The translations under genes and the position numbers were made by a program. From contig DAHWNW010000001.1 in assembly GCA_027339745.1 (NCBI GenBank), positions 1-64,000 on the forward strand: a DNA stretch of 64,000 nucleotides. Reading direction: 5' to 3'. Of this stretch, positions 1 to 9,500 are shown in pieces. The notes beneath the pieces are model-generated. The model saw only the letters and a list, made by a program, of their open reading frames with translations. It ran no database searches and had not been told where the DNA came from. This stretch comes from Nitrososphaerota archaeon (GTDB taxonomy: Archaea > Thermoproteota > Nitrososphaeria > Nitrososphaerales > Gagatemarchaeaceae). Numbering within the stretch: position 1 is the first letter of the stretch; every line of letters begins with the position of its first letter.

Positions 1-31
1 GTATTTAAGGGTTGCCCGACCTGCTTCGTGC

Positions 32-379
32 GTGAAGAGCGAGAAGATACTAAGCGGGATAATGACCTTGCTCGTGCTCAGGCGGCTCGCCGATAAGCCC
101 GCGCATGGCTATGGATTACAGAGTTTCTTGTCGGAGGTCCTCGAAAGGCCGATTCCACCGGGCACGATATACGTTATCCTCTCTACCCTCAGAGCCAGGG
201 GACTGATCGCTATCGAGAGAAGGGCGACGGTCAACGGCAGAAACGTGGTGGAGTACGGCATAACCGATCGTGGGACGCGGTTTCTGCTCGAACATGAAAA
301 GCCCCTTCGCACGGTAAGAAAGGTAATCGGCGAACTCGCAGACTCGATCAAGCACCTCAAGAACGAGTCCGCAGCGTAG
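32..379 (+). CDS. PadR-family transcriptional regulator
   Basis: This is a 115-residue winged-helix DNA-binding protein of the PadR family. The N-terminal part matches the PadR pattern of a helix ending in HGYGL (residues 26-30), followed by PPGTIYVILSTLRARGLI, the recognition helix and wing. A C-terminal helix probably mediates dimerisation. The start is a GTG; a TATA-like element (tatttaag, positions 2-9) lies about 26 bases upstream, so the mRNA is probably leaderless. PadR proteins usually repress transporters or stress genes, but the target is not visible because the window begins just upstream. Family assignment is confident; ligand and target are unknown. Confidence 0.85.
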   Translation: MKSEKILSGIMTLLVLRRLADKPAHGYGLQSFLSEVLERPIPPGTIYVILSTLRARGLIAIERRATVNGRNVVEYGITDRGTRFLLEHEKPLRTVRKVIGELADSIKHLKNESAA

Positions 380-709
380 GAGTCTCTTCCGGCCCACTGA
401 ATCAGTCAAGAGAATCCTACACCTGAGCCGTTCCAGCGATGCGCGTTCCTTCGTCTTCGTCCCGATCATTGAGTTGATCCATATGAAGGCGCAACTGTTC
501 GAGGCTCTCCTCTCGGAGAGTAGCCGCTATTGGTAAGCCGCTTCCCTTGGGCCGATGTAATGGAGAGTCGGACGCTCATTCCACATCACGGCGTACACTA
601 TCCTTTGCTCGTAGAGCGCGGGGGCGGATGCCTGCGCGGCACGAACAGTGGTCTGAAGGCGGGCAAGGGCCAACCCCGTCCCGAGGGGGTGGGTTCACCG
701 TCTGCCTTG
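380..709. other. Intergenic stretch without a convincing gene
   Basis: About 330 bases separate the PadR gene from the end of the next minus-strand gene. Short open frames here have compositions unlike the neighbouring proteins. The part from about 600 to 700 is GC-rich with short inverted repeats, which could reflect 3'-end structure of the convergent transcripts. I could not match it to a known RNA family. Confidence 0.4.
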
Positions 710-1093
710 TCAGGGAGCGGCCGACGCAGGCTCGAACGTCTTCAGGTACTTGACCAACTCGACGAAGTCGGGGTTCTTCTCTGCCCTTATCATCCTCACC
801 GGGAACTCCCGGCTGTTGACCAGCGCCCTCTTCTCGTCCTGGAAGCTTGTCTCGGTGAAATTGACCACCGCGTAGTGGATTATCCCCTTCAGGCTCTCCG
901 ATATCGTCTCCGGGGTCGGTGGGAACTGGCCGATGACGAATGCTACGCCGTCGATCCAGTTGACCGCGGGGATTCCCGCTTGCTTCTGCGCCTCTGTCTG
1001 CTCGATTATCGACTTGAAGAACTCGGGGACGTCGAGCTTCCTGATTTCGTGGACGACGATCTTCTGATATGGACGGTACTCGATCTCGACCAT
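710..1093 (-). CDS. Conserved-looking hypothetical protein, 127 aa
   Basis: I do not recognise a family. The protein is soluble, mixed alpha/beta in appearance, with no membrane segment, signal peptide or cysteine cluster. It starts MVEIEYRPYQK and contains a central hydrophobic stretch around residues 45-56. The minus frame was chosen over a longer plus-strand frame because it has natural amino-acid composition. A TATA-like element (TTTAATA on the minus strand, 1125-1132) lies about 35 bases upstream of the ATG. It stands alone between convergent and divergent neighbours, so context gives no function. Confidence 0.55.
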   Translation of the reverse strand: MVEIEYRPYQKIVVHEIRKLDVPEFFKSIIEQTEAQKQAGIPAVNWIDGVAFVIGQFPPTPETISESLKGIIHYAVVNFTETSFQDEKRALVNSREFPVRMIRAEKNPDFVELVKYLKTFEPASAAP

Positions 1094-1250
1094 GACCGCT
1101 ACTCCACCTCCGGGCTTCAGGGTTGGTATTAAAGGACCGATGGCTTTCTCTGTGAAAGGGAGGTTCGAGCCACTATGACTGCCTCCTGTCTCTGAAGGCC
1201 CGTTCTGGACCCATGCCGTCGAAGCGCGACGGCCCTCCCTTCTCCAGGCT

Positions 1251-1703
1251 CTATTCGAGGCTCAGGTACAGCAGTATGGTATACGCCACCACGGTGAACA
1301 TGTCTGCCGCCGAGAAGTAGGGCCCGAACACTTCGGAGAATGTCCCCACGTAGCCCAGCAGGAGCGGGTACTGGAAGACCGACTGGAAGAGCAGCGCGAA
1401 CATCACCACGAGGATGCCCAGACTGAACCGCGCCTTCGTCTGTGCATAGATCCTGACGTAGACCGCGACAATGGCCACCAAGAGGGCGATGCTGACCGTG
1501 GAGAGGATGGTGTGCACCACCATCAGGTTTCTGAGCTGGAAGTAGAATTGAACCCCGAAGGGTCCCGGCCCGTAGGGGAGGGGGACGTAGGCCGACAGGG
1601 CGAAGCCGAGGAGGGCCCCTATGACGAGCACCACTGGCACCAGGACCTTCGAAGGCCCCCTTCTCCTGGAGGGTGCCCCCGCTGGCGCGGGCTGCTCTGT
1701 CAT
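1251..1703 (-). CDS. Small four-helix membrane protein
   Basis: This 150-residue protein has a short, positively charged N-terminus (MTEQPAPAGAPSRRRGPSK) followed by about four hydrophobic segments, near residues 19-40, 60-82, 92-115 and 130-148. Its ATG overlaps the stop of the upstream regulator in an ATGA arrangement at 1700-1703, so the two are translationally coupled. Small membrane proteins paired with an ArsR-like helix-turn-helix protein are common in archaea, often of unknown role. The regulator may control this gene or the membrane protein may sense for the regulator; neither is shown by the sequence. Confidence 0.6.
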   Translation of the reverse strand: MTEQPAPAGAPSRRRGPSKVLVPVVLVIGALLGFALSAYVPLPYGPGPFGVQFYFQLRNLMVVHTILSTVSIALLVAIVAVYVRIYAQTKARFSLGILVVMFALLFQSVFQYPLLLGYVGTFSEVFGPYFSAADMFTVVAYTILLYLSLE

Positions 1704-2008
1704 TTCAGTCTCCTCCCTCTTGACTTCTCGAGGATCGCCTCCAGCGCAGGCCAGTGGGCATCCATGGAGTCGGACACGAAGTAGAGCTTGCCGTATGTCT
1801 CCCCCTCGGTCACCACGACGCGGTTGTCCACGAGCACCCTAAGGTGGTGGCGGACCGTCGTGTAGTCCAGGCCTAGGGCCTGGGACAGCTGCTGGGCGTT
1901 CCTGGGCTGCTCCCTGACGGCCCTCAGGACCTCCGCCCTGGTGGAGGCACCGGTGCTCCCCGCGAACAGCCACCAGAGAAGGCGCTCGAAAGCATCCAAC
2001 GCGAGCAA
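1700..2008 (-). CDS. ArsR-like winged-helix regulator
   Basis: The protein carries a single winged helix-turn-helix: helix RAEVLRAVREQP, then NAQQLSQALGLDYTTVRHHLRVLVDNRVV, the typical ArsR recognition helix, followed by a beta-wing that ends in YFVSD. The frame stays open upstream to 2137, but that extension is low-complexity and overlaps the HtrA gene. I prefer the TTG at 2008, which has an AT-rich TATA-like element (2026-2033) at leaderless spacing and gives 102 residues. There are no cysteine metal ligands, so it is probably not a metal sensor. It is coupled to the downstream membrane protein by an ATGA overlap. Confidence 0.75.
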   Translation of the reverse strand: MLALDAFERLLWWLFAGSTGASTRAEVLRAVREQPRNAQQLSQALGLDYTTVRHHLRVLVDNRVVVTEGETYGKLYFVSDSMDAHWPALEAILEKSRGRRLK

Positions 2009-2111
2009 ATCGTCATAAGCCGGTCGCAATAACAGTATCGAGCCTCCGCCCGGGGTCCGCGCGGCCTTCGTCCATGGAGAGCCGGGCATCGAGGTCCCGG
2101 GACCTGGTTTG

Positions 2112-3329
2112 CTATGGGAGAGTGCCAACTTTAACACTGATGGTGCTCGGTGAGCCCGCCCGGATTATCCCTAGCTGGACGGTCTGTCCTGGGAGGGCGT
2201 GCACCTCCAGCCACGCGCTAAGGGCATCCGTGCTTATCACCTTGGTGCCGTTCACCGCGACGATAACGTCTCCGCCTATCTGGTAGGTCTGCCCCTCTAC
2301 GGTGACTGTCCGAGTGCCGCCGCGTAGCCCCGCCTGGGCTGCGGGACCGCCGGCCACCACAGACTCCACCAGGACGCCGTAGGTCACATTGGAACCGGTC
2401 GCCTGGGCGAGCTGATACGTCATGTCTGCGCTGGCCGATATGCCCAGGTACGGGTGGAGGGTGTAGTTTCCGGTGGTGACCAGCGACGGGAGCTCACGGG
2501 CGATGGTGCTCGCTGGTATGGCGAACCCCAAGCCCTGCGAGTTTGTGACAGCGGCCGTGGTGATGCCGATGACCTCGCCGGCTGAGTTGAGCAGTGGCCC
2601 GCCCGAGTTCCCGGGGTTGATCGCAGCGCTGAACTGTATCACGTCCGGGATGGTCGCCTGCGTCGTCGACTCCGTGATGGTCCTCCCTATCTGGCTCACG
2701 ATACCTTCGGTCATCGAGCCGGACAGCCCGAGGGGGCTCCCTATGGCGTACACCTGCTCGCCTACCGACACGGCCTGGGGAGTGCCCAGGACGTCCATGG
2801 GGTGGAACTCGCTCGCCGGTGCATTGACCTGCAGGACCGCCAGGTCCCTGTATGGGTCGGTCCCCTGAACCTGCGCTGTGTACGAGTTCCCGTCGGAGAA
2901 GGTCGCCGTGATGTTGGTGACCCCGCTGACCACGTGGTTGTTCGTGACCACGTAGGGGGCCCCCTGATATTCGACGACGAACCCCGACCCCTGCACGCTC
3001 TCGAGCGAGGAGACCTGCCCGAAGAAGCTGCTCTGGGTCACCAACGCGTAACCCTGGATGGTCACCACGCTGGCGCTGAGGTTGGCGTAGAGCCCCTCGG
3101 CCCCAGAATAGGACTGGTTGGATTGAGCCGGGGCGGCAGCGAGCCGGCTCTGAAGCGCCTGGTTGGCCGCCTGGAGGCTCGTCACCTCGGCTTGGAGGCT
3201 GCTCACCTGTTGCTGTACCTGGCCATGAGTGCTGGTCGCCTCGTAGTAGGCGACGAAAGAGACAGCAAGCAGCGCGGCTATCAGCACGGCGGTCAGCCGC
3301 CACTTCGGACGAGGCGCCTCGACTTCCAT
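2112..3329 (-). CDS. HtrA/DegP-like membrane-anchored serine protease
   Basis: This 405-residue protein has one N-terminal membrane anchor (about 11-29), then a heptad-rich coiled-coil segment (about 37-65). A trypsin-like protease domain follows, with the complete triad His132 (NNHVV), Asp162 (YRDLAV) and Ser242 (GNSGGP). A C-terminal PDZ domain covers about residues 290-405. The topology places the protease outside the membrane, where family members degrade or refold damaged exported proteins. A TATA-like element at 3350-3358 lies about 25 bases before the ATG, suggesting a leaderless transcript. The assignment is secure; substrates are unknown. Confidence 0.93.
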   Translation of the reverse strand: MEVEAPRPKWRLTAVLIAALLAVSFVAYYEATSTHGQVQQQVSSLQAEVTSLQAANQALQSRLAAAPAQSNQSYSGAEGLYANLSASVVTIQGYALVTQSSFFGQVSSLESVQGSGFVVEYQGAPYVVTNNHVVSGVTNITATFSDGNSYTAQVQGTDPYRDLAVLQVNAPASEFHPMDVLGTPQAVSVGEQVYAIGSPLGLSGSMTEGIVSQIGRTITESTTQATIPDVIQFSAAINPGNSGGPLLNSAGEVIGITTAAVTNSQGLGFAIPASTIARELPSLVTTGNYTLHPYLGISASADMTYQLAQATGSNVTYGVLVESVVAGGPAAQAGLRGGTRTVTVEGQTYQIGGDVIVAVNGTKVISTDALSAWLEVHALPGQTVQLGIIRAGSPSTISVKVGTLP

Positions 3330-3449
3330 GGAGGCGAACCTGCGGTGCCCGTATTTACTGGATTTCCGAAATCGTTCCTAAATCGATACCGAATCCTTCG
3401 CAGATGCCGTCCCGGAGGCTTCCGGTCCCCGCAGCAGGCATGTCATAGA

Positions 3450-3474
3450 GTGGTTTATAGTTACTATAGACCAC
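3450..3474. promoter_or_regulatory. Near-perfect palindrome over a TATA box
   Basis: An 11-base arm on each side of a 3-base centre (GTGGTTTATAG, TTA, CTATAGACCAC) pairs at 10 of 11 positions. It contains the AT-rich core that best fits a TATA box for the plus-strand gene at 3506, and it sits in the divergent space between that gene and htrA. A dimeric regulator bound here would block TBP. This is an inference from symmetry alone. Confidence 0.5.
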
Positions 3475-3505
3475 GCTGAAATATGAAGGCGCGGATGCCG
3501 AAGGC

Positions 3506-4300
3506 ATGGGGTTAGCCCTGGGGTCAGCTCGGGCAAGCGTGACAGCCCAGGTGAGCGTGATAGCCGTCTCCGCGGCCCTGTTCGCCCTGGCCAAGGGGCT
3601 CACGGCCTACATCCGCACCCCCTGGGGGGTAGGGCAGCTGTTCATAGCGTCGTTCATCCCTGTGTACTTCGCGGTCACATCTGACGCCATCCCAGCGGCC
3701 CTGGGGGCGGGGATAGGGTCCTTCCTCGGAGACCTCTTCTTCCTGGTCCCGCTCGGCGCCACCACTCCGTTCTTCGCGCTGACCGTCGGCGCGCCCGCTA
3801 ATTTCGTCGCCACCCTCCTCCTCGCGGTCTTCGTAAAGAGGTACAGGTCATGGCCGTCGTTCGTCGCCGCCACCGTCTGCTTCCTCACCCTCGGCAACTT
3901 CATGGCAGGGGCGCTCCTCTGGTGGCTCGCCCCTCTCCCATCGGCCAGCCTCATCCTCGGATTCACGGTCTACTGGGACATGACGGCGATACCTGCGATA
4001 CTGATCGGGGTCCCGGCCCTCGTGAGGGCCACGGCGCCCATAATCGGCCGCTCGAAGATGCTTCGATACGTCCCGGAGTGGTCCGGGGTCGGGAGGAGGC
4101 AGATGGCCTGGTCCCTGGTGTTCTCCCTGATGTTCGTCGGGTTCGGCGGCGCAATATTCCTCCTGGCGCCATCGACTCTCAGCGGGTGGCCCGGCCTTGC
4201 GACGTACTTCGCGGTGGCCGGCGTGGCCGTGGTGATCTTCGGGCCCCTGGCGAGCCTCCTCACCGGGAAGCGACTGGGGGCGGCCAGGACTGCGGACTAG
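3506..4300 (+). CDS. ECF transporter S-component-like membrane protein
   Basis: This 264-residue protein is almost entirely hydrophobic, with about six to eight membrane segments. The N-terminal part (GVGQLFIASFIPVYFA, then IPAALGAGIGSFLGDLF) resembles the substrate-binding S components of energy-coupling-factor vitamin transporters, which carry Gly/Ala-rich helices of this kind. The 5' ATG at 3483 is followed by an in-frame stop, so 3506 is the usable start. It overlaps the start of pantoate kinase, which suggests a substrate linked to coenzyme A synthesis, although no ECF ATPase or T component is nearby. Family call is moderate, substrate unknown. Confidence 0.5.
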   Translation: MGLALGSARASVTAQVSVIAVSAALFALAKGLTAYIRTPWGVGQLFIASFIPVYFAVTSDAIPAALGAGIGSFLGDLFFLVPLGATTPFFALTVGAPANFVATLLLAVFVKRYRSWPSFVAATVCFLTLGNFMAGALLWWLAPLPSASLILGFTVYWDMTAIPAILIGVPALVRATAPIIGRSKMLRYVPEWSGVGRRQMAWSLVFSLMFVGFGGAIFLLAPSTLSGWPGLATYFAVAGVAVVIFGPLASLLTGKRLGAARTAD

Positions 4301-5219
4301 GCCCGCCGTCGCCTTCGCCCCTTCGGCGATAACCAACTTCTTCGAGATCAACTACGGTCCTTCCGCCGAGCCGCTTGGGGCCACCGGAGGGGGATACATC
4401 CTCTCCGGGGGGACCGTCTCCAGCGCGAAGGTCGCAGAGGGGGCGGGCGGGGTCGAGACCGTCGTGAACGGGGACCGGGGCTACGACGCCCGCACCACTC
4501 GCAGGGCCGTCGAGCTGCTCCTGGCTGCGTCGAGGAAGACCGGCGTCTCGATGCAAATCGACCAGACTGTGGGCACCCCAATTGGGGCCGGGTTCGGTGC
4601 TAGCGCAGCCGCGGCTACCTCGGCAGTCTATGCTGCTGCCGCAGCTGCAGGCATACTGGAACCGAAGCGGGCGCTCGCCCTCTACGCCCACAGAGCCGAA
4701 GTCATCGAACAGACAGGCCTGGGTACGGTGTCGGTGGTCTACGACTCGGCAGGCGCCGGCGCCATCACCGTCCCAGGGGAGCCCGGCGTCTCCCGCTTCG
4801 TCGCGGTGGACGTACCTCCTGGGACGAAGATAGTCACCGGATACGTCGCGTCCTTCGACAAGAAGGACGCCCTGTCCTCCAAGGCGATCAGCGACAGGAT
4901 CAACTCGCTGGGGCGTTCGTCCCTTGCCGCGTTCCTCGCGGACCCGACGTTGGACGTCCTGGCTTCCGAGGGAGAGAGGTTCTCTGGCAGGCTAGGGCTG
5001 GAGTCGCCGGAGGTGAAGAAGCTCATCGCCGCCGGCAAGGGGGCGGGGGCGAGGTACGCGAGCCAGAACATGATCGGGTACTCGGTGCACTGCGTGACGG
5101 ACGCCGACGCGGCAGGCAAGGTCTCCGCCGCGCTGCGACGGTTCGGCCCGGGGGTGAGGGTAGACGTCTACGACGTCGGGACCAAGAAGGCCCGCGTCCT
5201 TGGGTCTAGCCACAGGTGA
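4290..5219 (+). CDS. Pantoate kinase (GHMP family), probable CTG start
   Basis: Pantoate kinase phosphorylates pantoate in the archaeal coenzyme A pathway, before phosphopantothenate synthetase. The GHMP glycine/serine loop is clear (GAGFGASAAAA). The first usual start is GTG at 4464, but the same frame continues upstream with a well-conserved N-terminus (AFAPSAITNFFEI, then PLGATGGGYILSGG), matching the family's AFxPxHITxFF opening. Back to the in-frame stop at 4233 there is no ATG, GTG or TTG; the only plausible initiator is CTG at 4290, about nine bases after a G-rich Shine-Dalgarno-like run. That gives 309 residues, near the family norm. A frameshift at the 5' end is the alternative. Confidence 0.82.
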   Translation: MRTRPAVAFAPSAITNFFEINYGPSAEPLGATGGGYILSGGTVSSAKVAEGAGGVETVVNGDRGYDARTTRRAVELLLAASRKTGVSMQIDQTVGTPIGAGFGASAAAATSAVYAAAAAAGILEPKRALALYAHRAEVIEQTGLGTVSVVYDSAGAGAITVPGEPGVSRFVAVDVPPGTKIVTGYVASFDKKDALSSKAISDRINSLGRSSLAAFLADPTLDVLASEGERFSGRLGLESPEVKKLIAAGKGAGARYASQNMIGYSVHCVTDADAAGKVSAALRRFGPGVRVDVYDVGTKKARVLGSSHR

Positions 5220-6246
5220 CCAGGTCCTTGGTGAACTTGGTGAACAGCTCGGGCTTCCTGTCGACCCTGAGGGTGTCCTCTATCCTGATCCCGTACTTGC
5301 CGACGAGGTAGACGCCCGGCTCGTCCGTGATGACGTCGTTCTTCCCGAGCTTCACTTCGTTCCCGTGGAATATCCCTGGCGACTCGTGGATGTCGATGCC
5401 GACGCCGTGCCCCACGCTGTGGTTCAGATACCTGTCCATCCTGTGCTTGCGGAGGACGCCTACGGCCGCGTCGTGCACCGAGCCGCAGGAAACCCCTTCT
5501 TTCGCCGTGTCGATGGCTGCCTGCTGGGCATCCTTCACCACGGCGTAGGCCCTCTTCATCTCTGAGGTGACGCTCCCCACGGCGAACGTCCTGGTCTCGT
5601 CGGAGTTGTACCCCTCATACCTGAAGAACAGGTCGGCGACCACGAAGTCGCCGCTCTTGACCTTCCTCCCGGAGAGCTCCGAATGGCCGTACGCCCCGTG
5701 GGGCCCGGACGCGATGATGATCGGCCCCAACGACGAGCCAGAGTTGGAAGGGGTGAGCCCTTCCTCGAGGGCTGTCTTCATCACCTCAGCGGCCAGCTCC
5801 CACTCCGTCCGTCCGGGCTTCAGGACTTGCTCGAGCGTCCCGTATGTCTTGTCCGTCTTGGCGCAGGCCTTCCTGATCCGCTCGAGCTCCGGCTCGTCCT
5901 TGAACCTCCGCGCTTCGAGGAAGAGCTCCGGCTTCGCTTCCATCTTCCTGGGGTCCGTCCCAGGCTGGTCTGTCACAGCCTTCTTCCCGTCGAGCTGCTT
6001 CTCTATCTCGACCTGGACGTCCTTCCACCGCTTCACCACAACGATCTCCGCTTCCTTGCATACCTCCCCAGCCCTGTCTGCTTCCAGCGGGGTAGTGATC
6101 ACCACCGTCTTGTCGGGGCGGACCACCGCAGCCCCTCCGCCGAAGAAGTCCGTGAGGTAGAACAGGTTGGGGGCGGTCTGCGCTGCTACCTGGCTCCCTT
6201 TGGCCAGCGCGAGGAGCTTCTTGCGCCTCTGAGAGAAGACAGTCAA
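5206..6246 (-). CDS. pepQ: Xaa-Pro dipeptidase / M24 metallopeptidase
   Basis: This 346-residue protein has the two-domain layout of prolidase-type M24 peptidases: an N-terminal creatinase-like domain (about 1-120) and a C-terminal pita-bread domain. The dimetal ligands are visible as Asp in VADLFF, Asp in SDETRTF, His in HSVGHGVG, Glu in TDEPGVY and Glu in RIEDTL. It would cleave dipeptides with C-terminal proline in the cytoplasm. The start is TTG, with a TATA-like element (6268-6275) at leaderless distance. It converges with pantoate kinase and overlaps its 3' end by 14 bases. Confidence 0.88.
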   Translation of the reverse strand: MTVFSQRRKKLLALAKGSQVAAQTAPNLFYLTDFFGGGAAVVRPDKTVVITTPLEADRAGEVCKEAEIVVVKRWKDVQVEIEKQLDGKKAVTDQPGTDPRKMEAKPELFLEARRFKDEPELERIRKACAKTDKTYGTLEQVLKPGRTEWELAAEVMKTALEEGLTPSNSGSSLGPIIIASGPHGAYGHSELSGRKVKSGDFVVADLFFRYEGYNSDETRTFAVGSVTSEMKRAYAVVKDAQQAAIDTAKEGVSCGSVHDAAVGVLRKHRMDRYLNHSVGHGVGIDIHESPGIFHGNEVKLGKNDVITDEPGVYLVGKYGIRIEDTLRVDRKPELFTKFTKDLVTCG

Positions 6247-6532
6247 CGGCCTCGGGTGCGGGCGGGGTTATTACTACCTTGTCGTCGGTCTCTGGCAGGC
6301 ACCTCCGACCGGCTCGAATAGGGCGTCGGCCGGCTACCGGAGCTTGGATCTTGACACTATGATGAAAAAGGGCCTGAAACAGCCCATCACGGCCGACTCC
6401 TCTTTTGGTGGGCGCTCGCTCAGAAAAATCGCCCTCCGACGGCGGTGGAGGTCGGACTTATCACGGCGAATCAGGCTCCGATTCCCTTATATCCTCTGTC
6501 AAACCTGTCCTACAGTCGGGGCTAAACTTCCT

Positions 6533-9500
6533 GTGACGTATATCCGAAGGCTGGAGATGCGCGGCTTCAAGTCTTCCGGCCCTCGAACGGTCGTCGTAAA
6601 CTTCGAGCGCGGCTTCACCGTCATCACCGGGCCCAACGGCAGCGGCAAGTCCAACCTCGCGGACGCCATCGCGTTCACCATCGGCGAGAACTCTCCGAAG
6701 GCGCTGAGGGCCGCGAACGGGAGGCTGTCCGGGCTCATCTATGACCCGAGGAAGGAGGACTCGCCCGGGGGCGGCAAGCCCAACGCCTGCAGGGTGACCC
6801 TCCAGTTCGACAACTCTGACAGGGCGATCCCGATCGACTCGGACCTTGTGACCCTGACGAGGGAGCTCAGGGAGGACGGCGACAACAGCTACTATCTCAA
6901 CGGGAGGAAGAGCACCAGGAGCGCGCTCACCGAGATCATAGACCTGGCCGGGCTTGCGCCTGGCGGGTTCAACATCGTCGCCCAGGGCGCCGCCACGAGG
7001 ATGGCAGACCTGACGCCCGAGGAGAAGAGGAAGGTCATCGAGAGCGTCGTCGGGATATCAAAGTTCGACGAGCGCAAGGCCGAGGCCCAGAGGCAGCTCA
7101 GCCAGGCCGACCAGAGGCTCGAGGTGGCCATGGCGCGCATCGGCGAGATGAAGAGCACACTCGAGTCGCTCGACTCGCAGAGGACCGAGATGGTGAGGTA
7201 CAACCTGCTCGAGTCCCAGATAAACTGGCTCAACGCGGTGATCACCTCGAAGAGGGTGACGGACCTGAAGGGGAGGCTCGCGGACCTGAGGTCGCAGGAG
7301 CAGGGGCTTAACGCGAAGCTGGGCGACCTGGGGGCGAGGCTGGTCGAGCTCGAGAACCGCATATCGCAGGTCGAAAGCGACAAGACGAAGTTCATCGTAG
7401 AGGTCATCCAGGGAGGGGGGGCGAGCCATGTCGAGCTGCAGTTCCAGCTCGCCGAGCTCAGGAACGAGCTCGAGACGCTGGAGTCGGACTTCAAGACGGC
7501 CGAGGGGAACGTGGCCGAGCTCGAGGGAGAGACCGTCCCGCAGCTGAAGCAGGTCGTCTCGGAGAAGCAGAAGGAGACGAACGCCGCCTCATCGACAGTG
7601 AGGCAGCTGACCGCCGACATAGAGAAGCTCGACGCCAAGCACGCCGAGCTCGCCCAGAGGCTGAAGGAGTTCTTCCGCGCGGGAGAGGAGCTGAGGGGGA
7701 CCATCGAGAAGAAGGGGAAGCTCACTGCGAAGGTGCAGGTCAAGCTGGCGGACCTCGTCCAGAGGCAGACCCAGGTTGAACTTGCCATCAACGCCGCCAG
7801 CGCCAGCTTGGGCGTGGAGCGGAAGCGCCTGGACGAACTGAAGCTCAGGGTCGACGGATACTCCGAGGTGCTGGGGAAGCTGGAGGCGAGCACGAAGCAG
7901 CTCTTCGGGCTCTACGACACGTCCACGAAGGAGCTCAGCACCCTCGACGAGAGCCTCTCGGGGGCAGAGAGGACCAGGGAGGCGCTGATGGCGTCGATCC
8001 AGGGTGCCTCGAAGATACTGGAGAAGGCGTCGGCGGAGATGTCGAAGGAGGAAGCGTTCAGACACCTCTCCGAGAGCCTCGCGGGGGAGAGGAGCGGACA
8101 GCGGAAGCTCCAGGACTTCTGCGACCAGGGAGGCGTCCCAGGATACGTCGGGAGGCTGGGCCAGGTCGTGAAGTATCCGCAGCAGTACTCCAAGGCCGTC
8201 AACGCGGTGATAGGCAAATGGCTCGGCGCCTTCATCGTCCAGGACCTGAAGTCCATGACGCACCTGATCAAAGCCGCGAAGTCACTGAAGGCGAAGAGCT
8301 TCTCGGTCATACCGCTCAGCGAGGTGGAGTCGTGCAAGGCGTCCGAAGTGGAGAGGTCGGCCGGCGTGATCGGTCTGCTCTCCGGCGTGATAAAGTGCGA
8401 GGAAGAGTTCGAGGGCCTGGTCAACTTCCTCGCCGGGGACTCGGTCCTGGTCGAGACCGAGGCCATAGGGTACATCATGGCCTCCGAGGGGATCAGGGCC
8501 GTGACGGAAGCGGGGGAGACATTCGAGCCCGGCGGTAGGGCGTTCAGCTATGGGTACCAGGAGCTGGTGGTCAACCTGATGGAGGGGCTGGAGAACATCG
8601 AGGGCATGAGCGAGGTGGAGGACGCCGTCGGCGCCCTCAAGGGGGCCATCGACAGGAGGAGGTCACAGCTCAGCTCGCTGGAGTCTGGTTCGCGCTCGAT
8701 GATGAAGGAGCGTATCAAGAAAATCGTGACCACCACCAGCCTGAAGGCCGAGGCGACCACCATCACCAGGATGGCCAAGAGATACAGCAGCATATTCAAG
8801 ACGATGAACGCCGAGTACCAGAAGCAGGCCAGCGTCGTCGCGCGCCTGGAGGAGAAGCTCAGGGTGAACGTCGAGAGGAAAGAGTCCGTAGCCAAGGGCA
8901 TCGCCTCCCTGCAGCAGGTGGTCGCCGACTCGCAGGCGCTGGGGCTTGAGGGGCACCTCGCCGAGCTCGACGCGACGAAGAAGTCCGTCTCAGACGAGAT
9001 AGACGCCATCAGGAACCGCATCCAGGACATCAGCCTCACCCTGACCAGGGAGAAGGCGAACCTGGAGAACGTGCTCCTGCGGGCCCTGGAGGAGAACCAG
9101 CTGGACCTGGCCAACGCGACGGAGGACCTCCAGTCGAACAAGCAGTTCGTTCGGGAAGCGCCTCGCAGGATCAGGGAGCTCGCCGAGCAGAAGAAGTCCT
9201 ACGAGGACCAGATTTCGAAGCTCATGGAGTCGTCGAAGAGGAGCCAGCCCGTCCTGGACGAGTTCGACGCGAAGGGGAAGCGCCTGAAGGAGGAGAGGGA
9301 CAGCGTGTCCAGGTCTGTGTCGGCGCACCAGAAGGACCTGTTCGCCATCGCAGGGCAGGCGTCGACGACCCAGGAGAGGATAGAGGAGGCGCTCGGGAGC
9401 CTGAGGATGCTCGGCTACTCGGAAGAGCTCGAATACTTCGAGTCCTGCGAGTCCCTCCTGGCAGACCTCCAGCAGGAGTACCAGGCGGCTTCCGGCTCGG

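Noticed and set aside
1700-2137. Longer ArsR regulator starting at 2137
   Set aside because: The extra N-terminus is low-complexity, overlaps htrA, and leaves the TATA-like element inside the gene; TTG 2008 fits better.
6344-6532. In-frame extension of SMC
   Set aside because: The 63 extra residues are not similar to SMC and lie before the TATA element at 6485; the conserved N-terminus begins at 6533.
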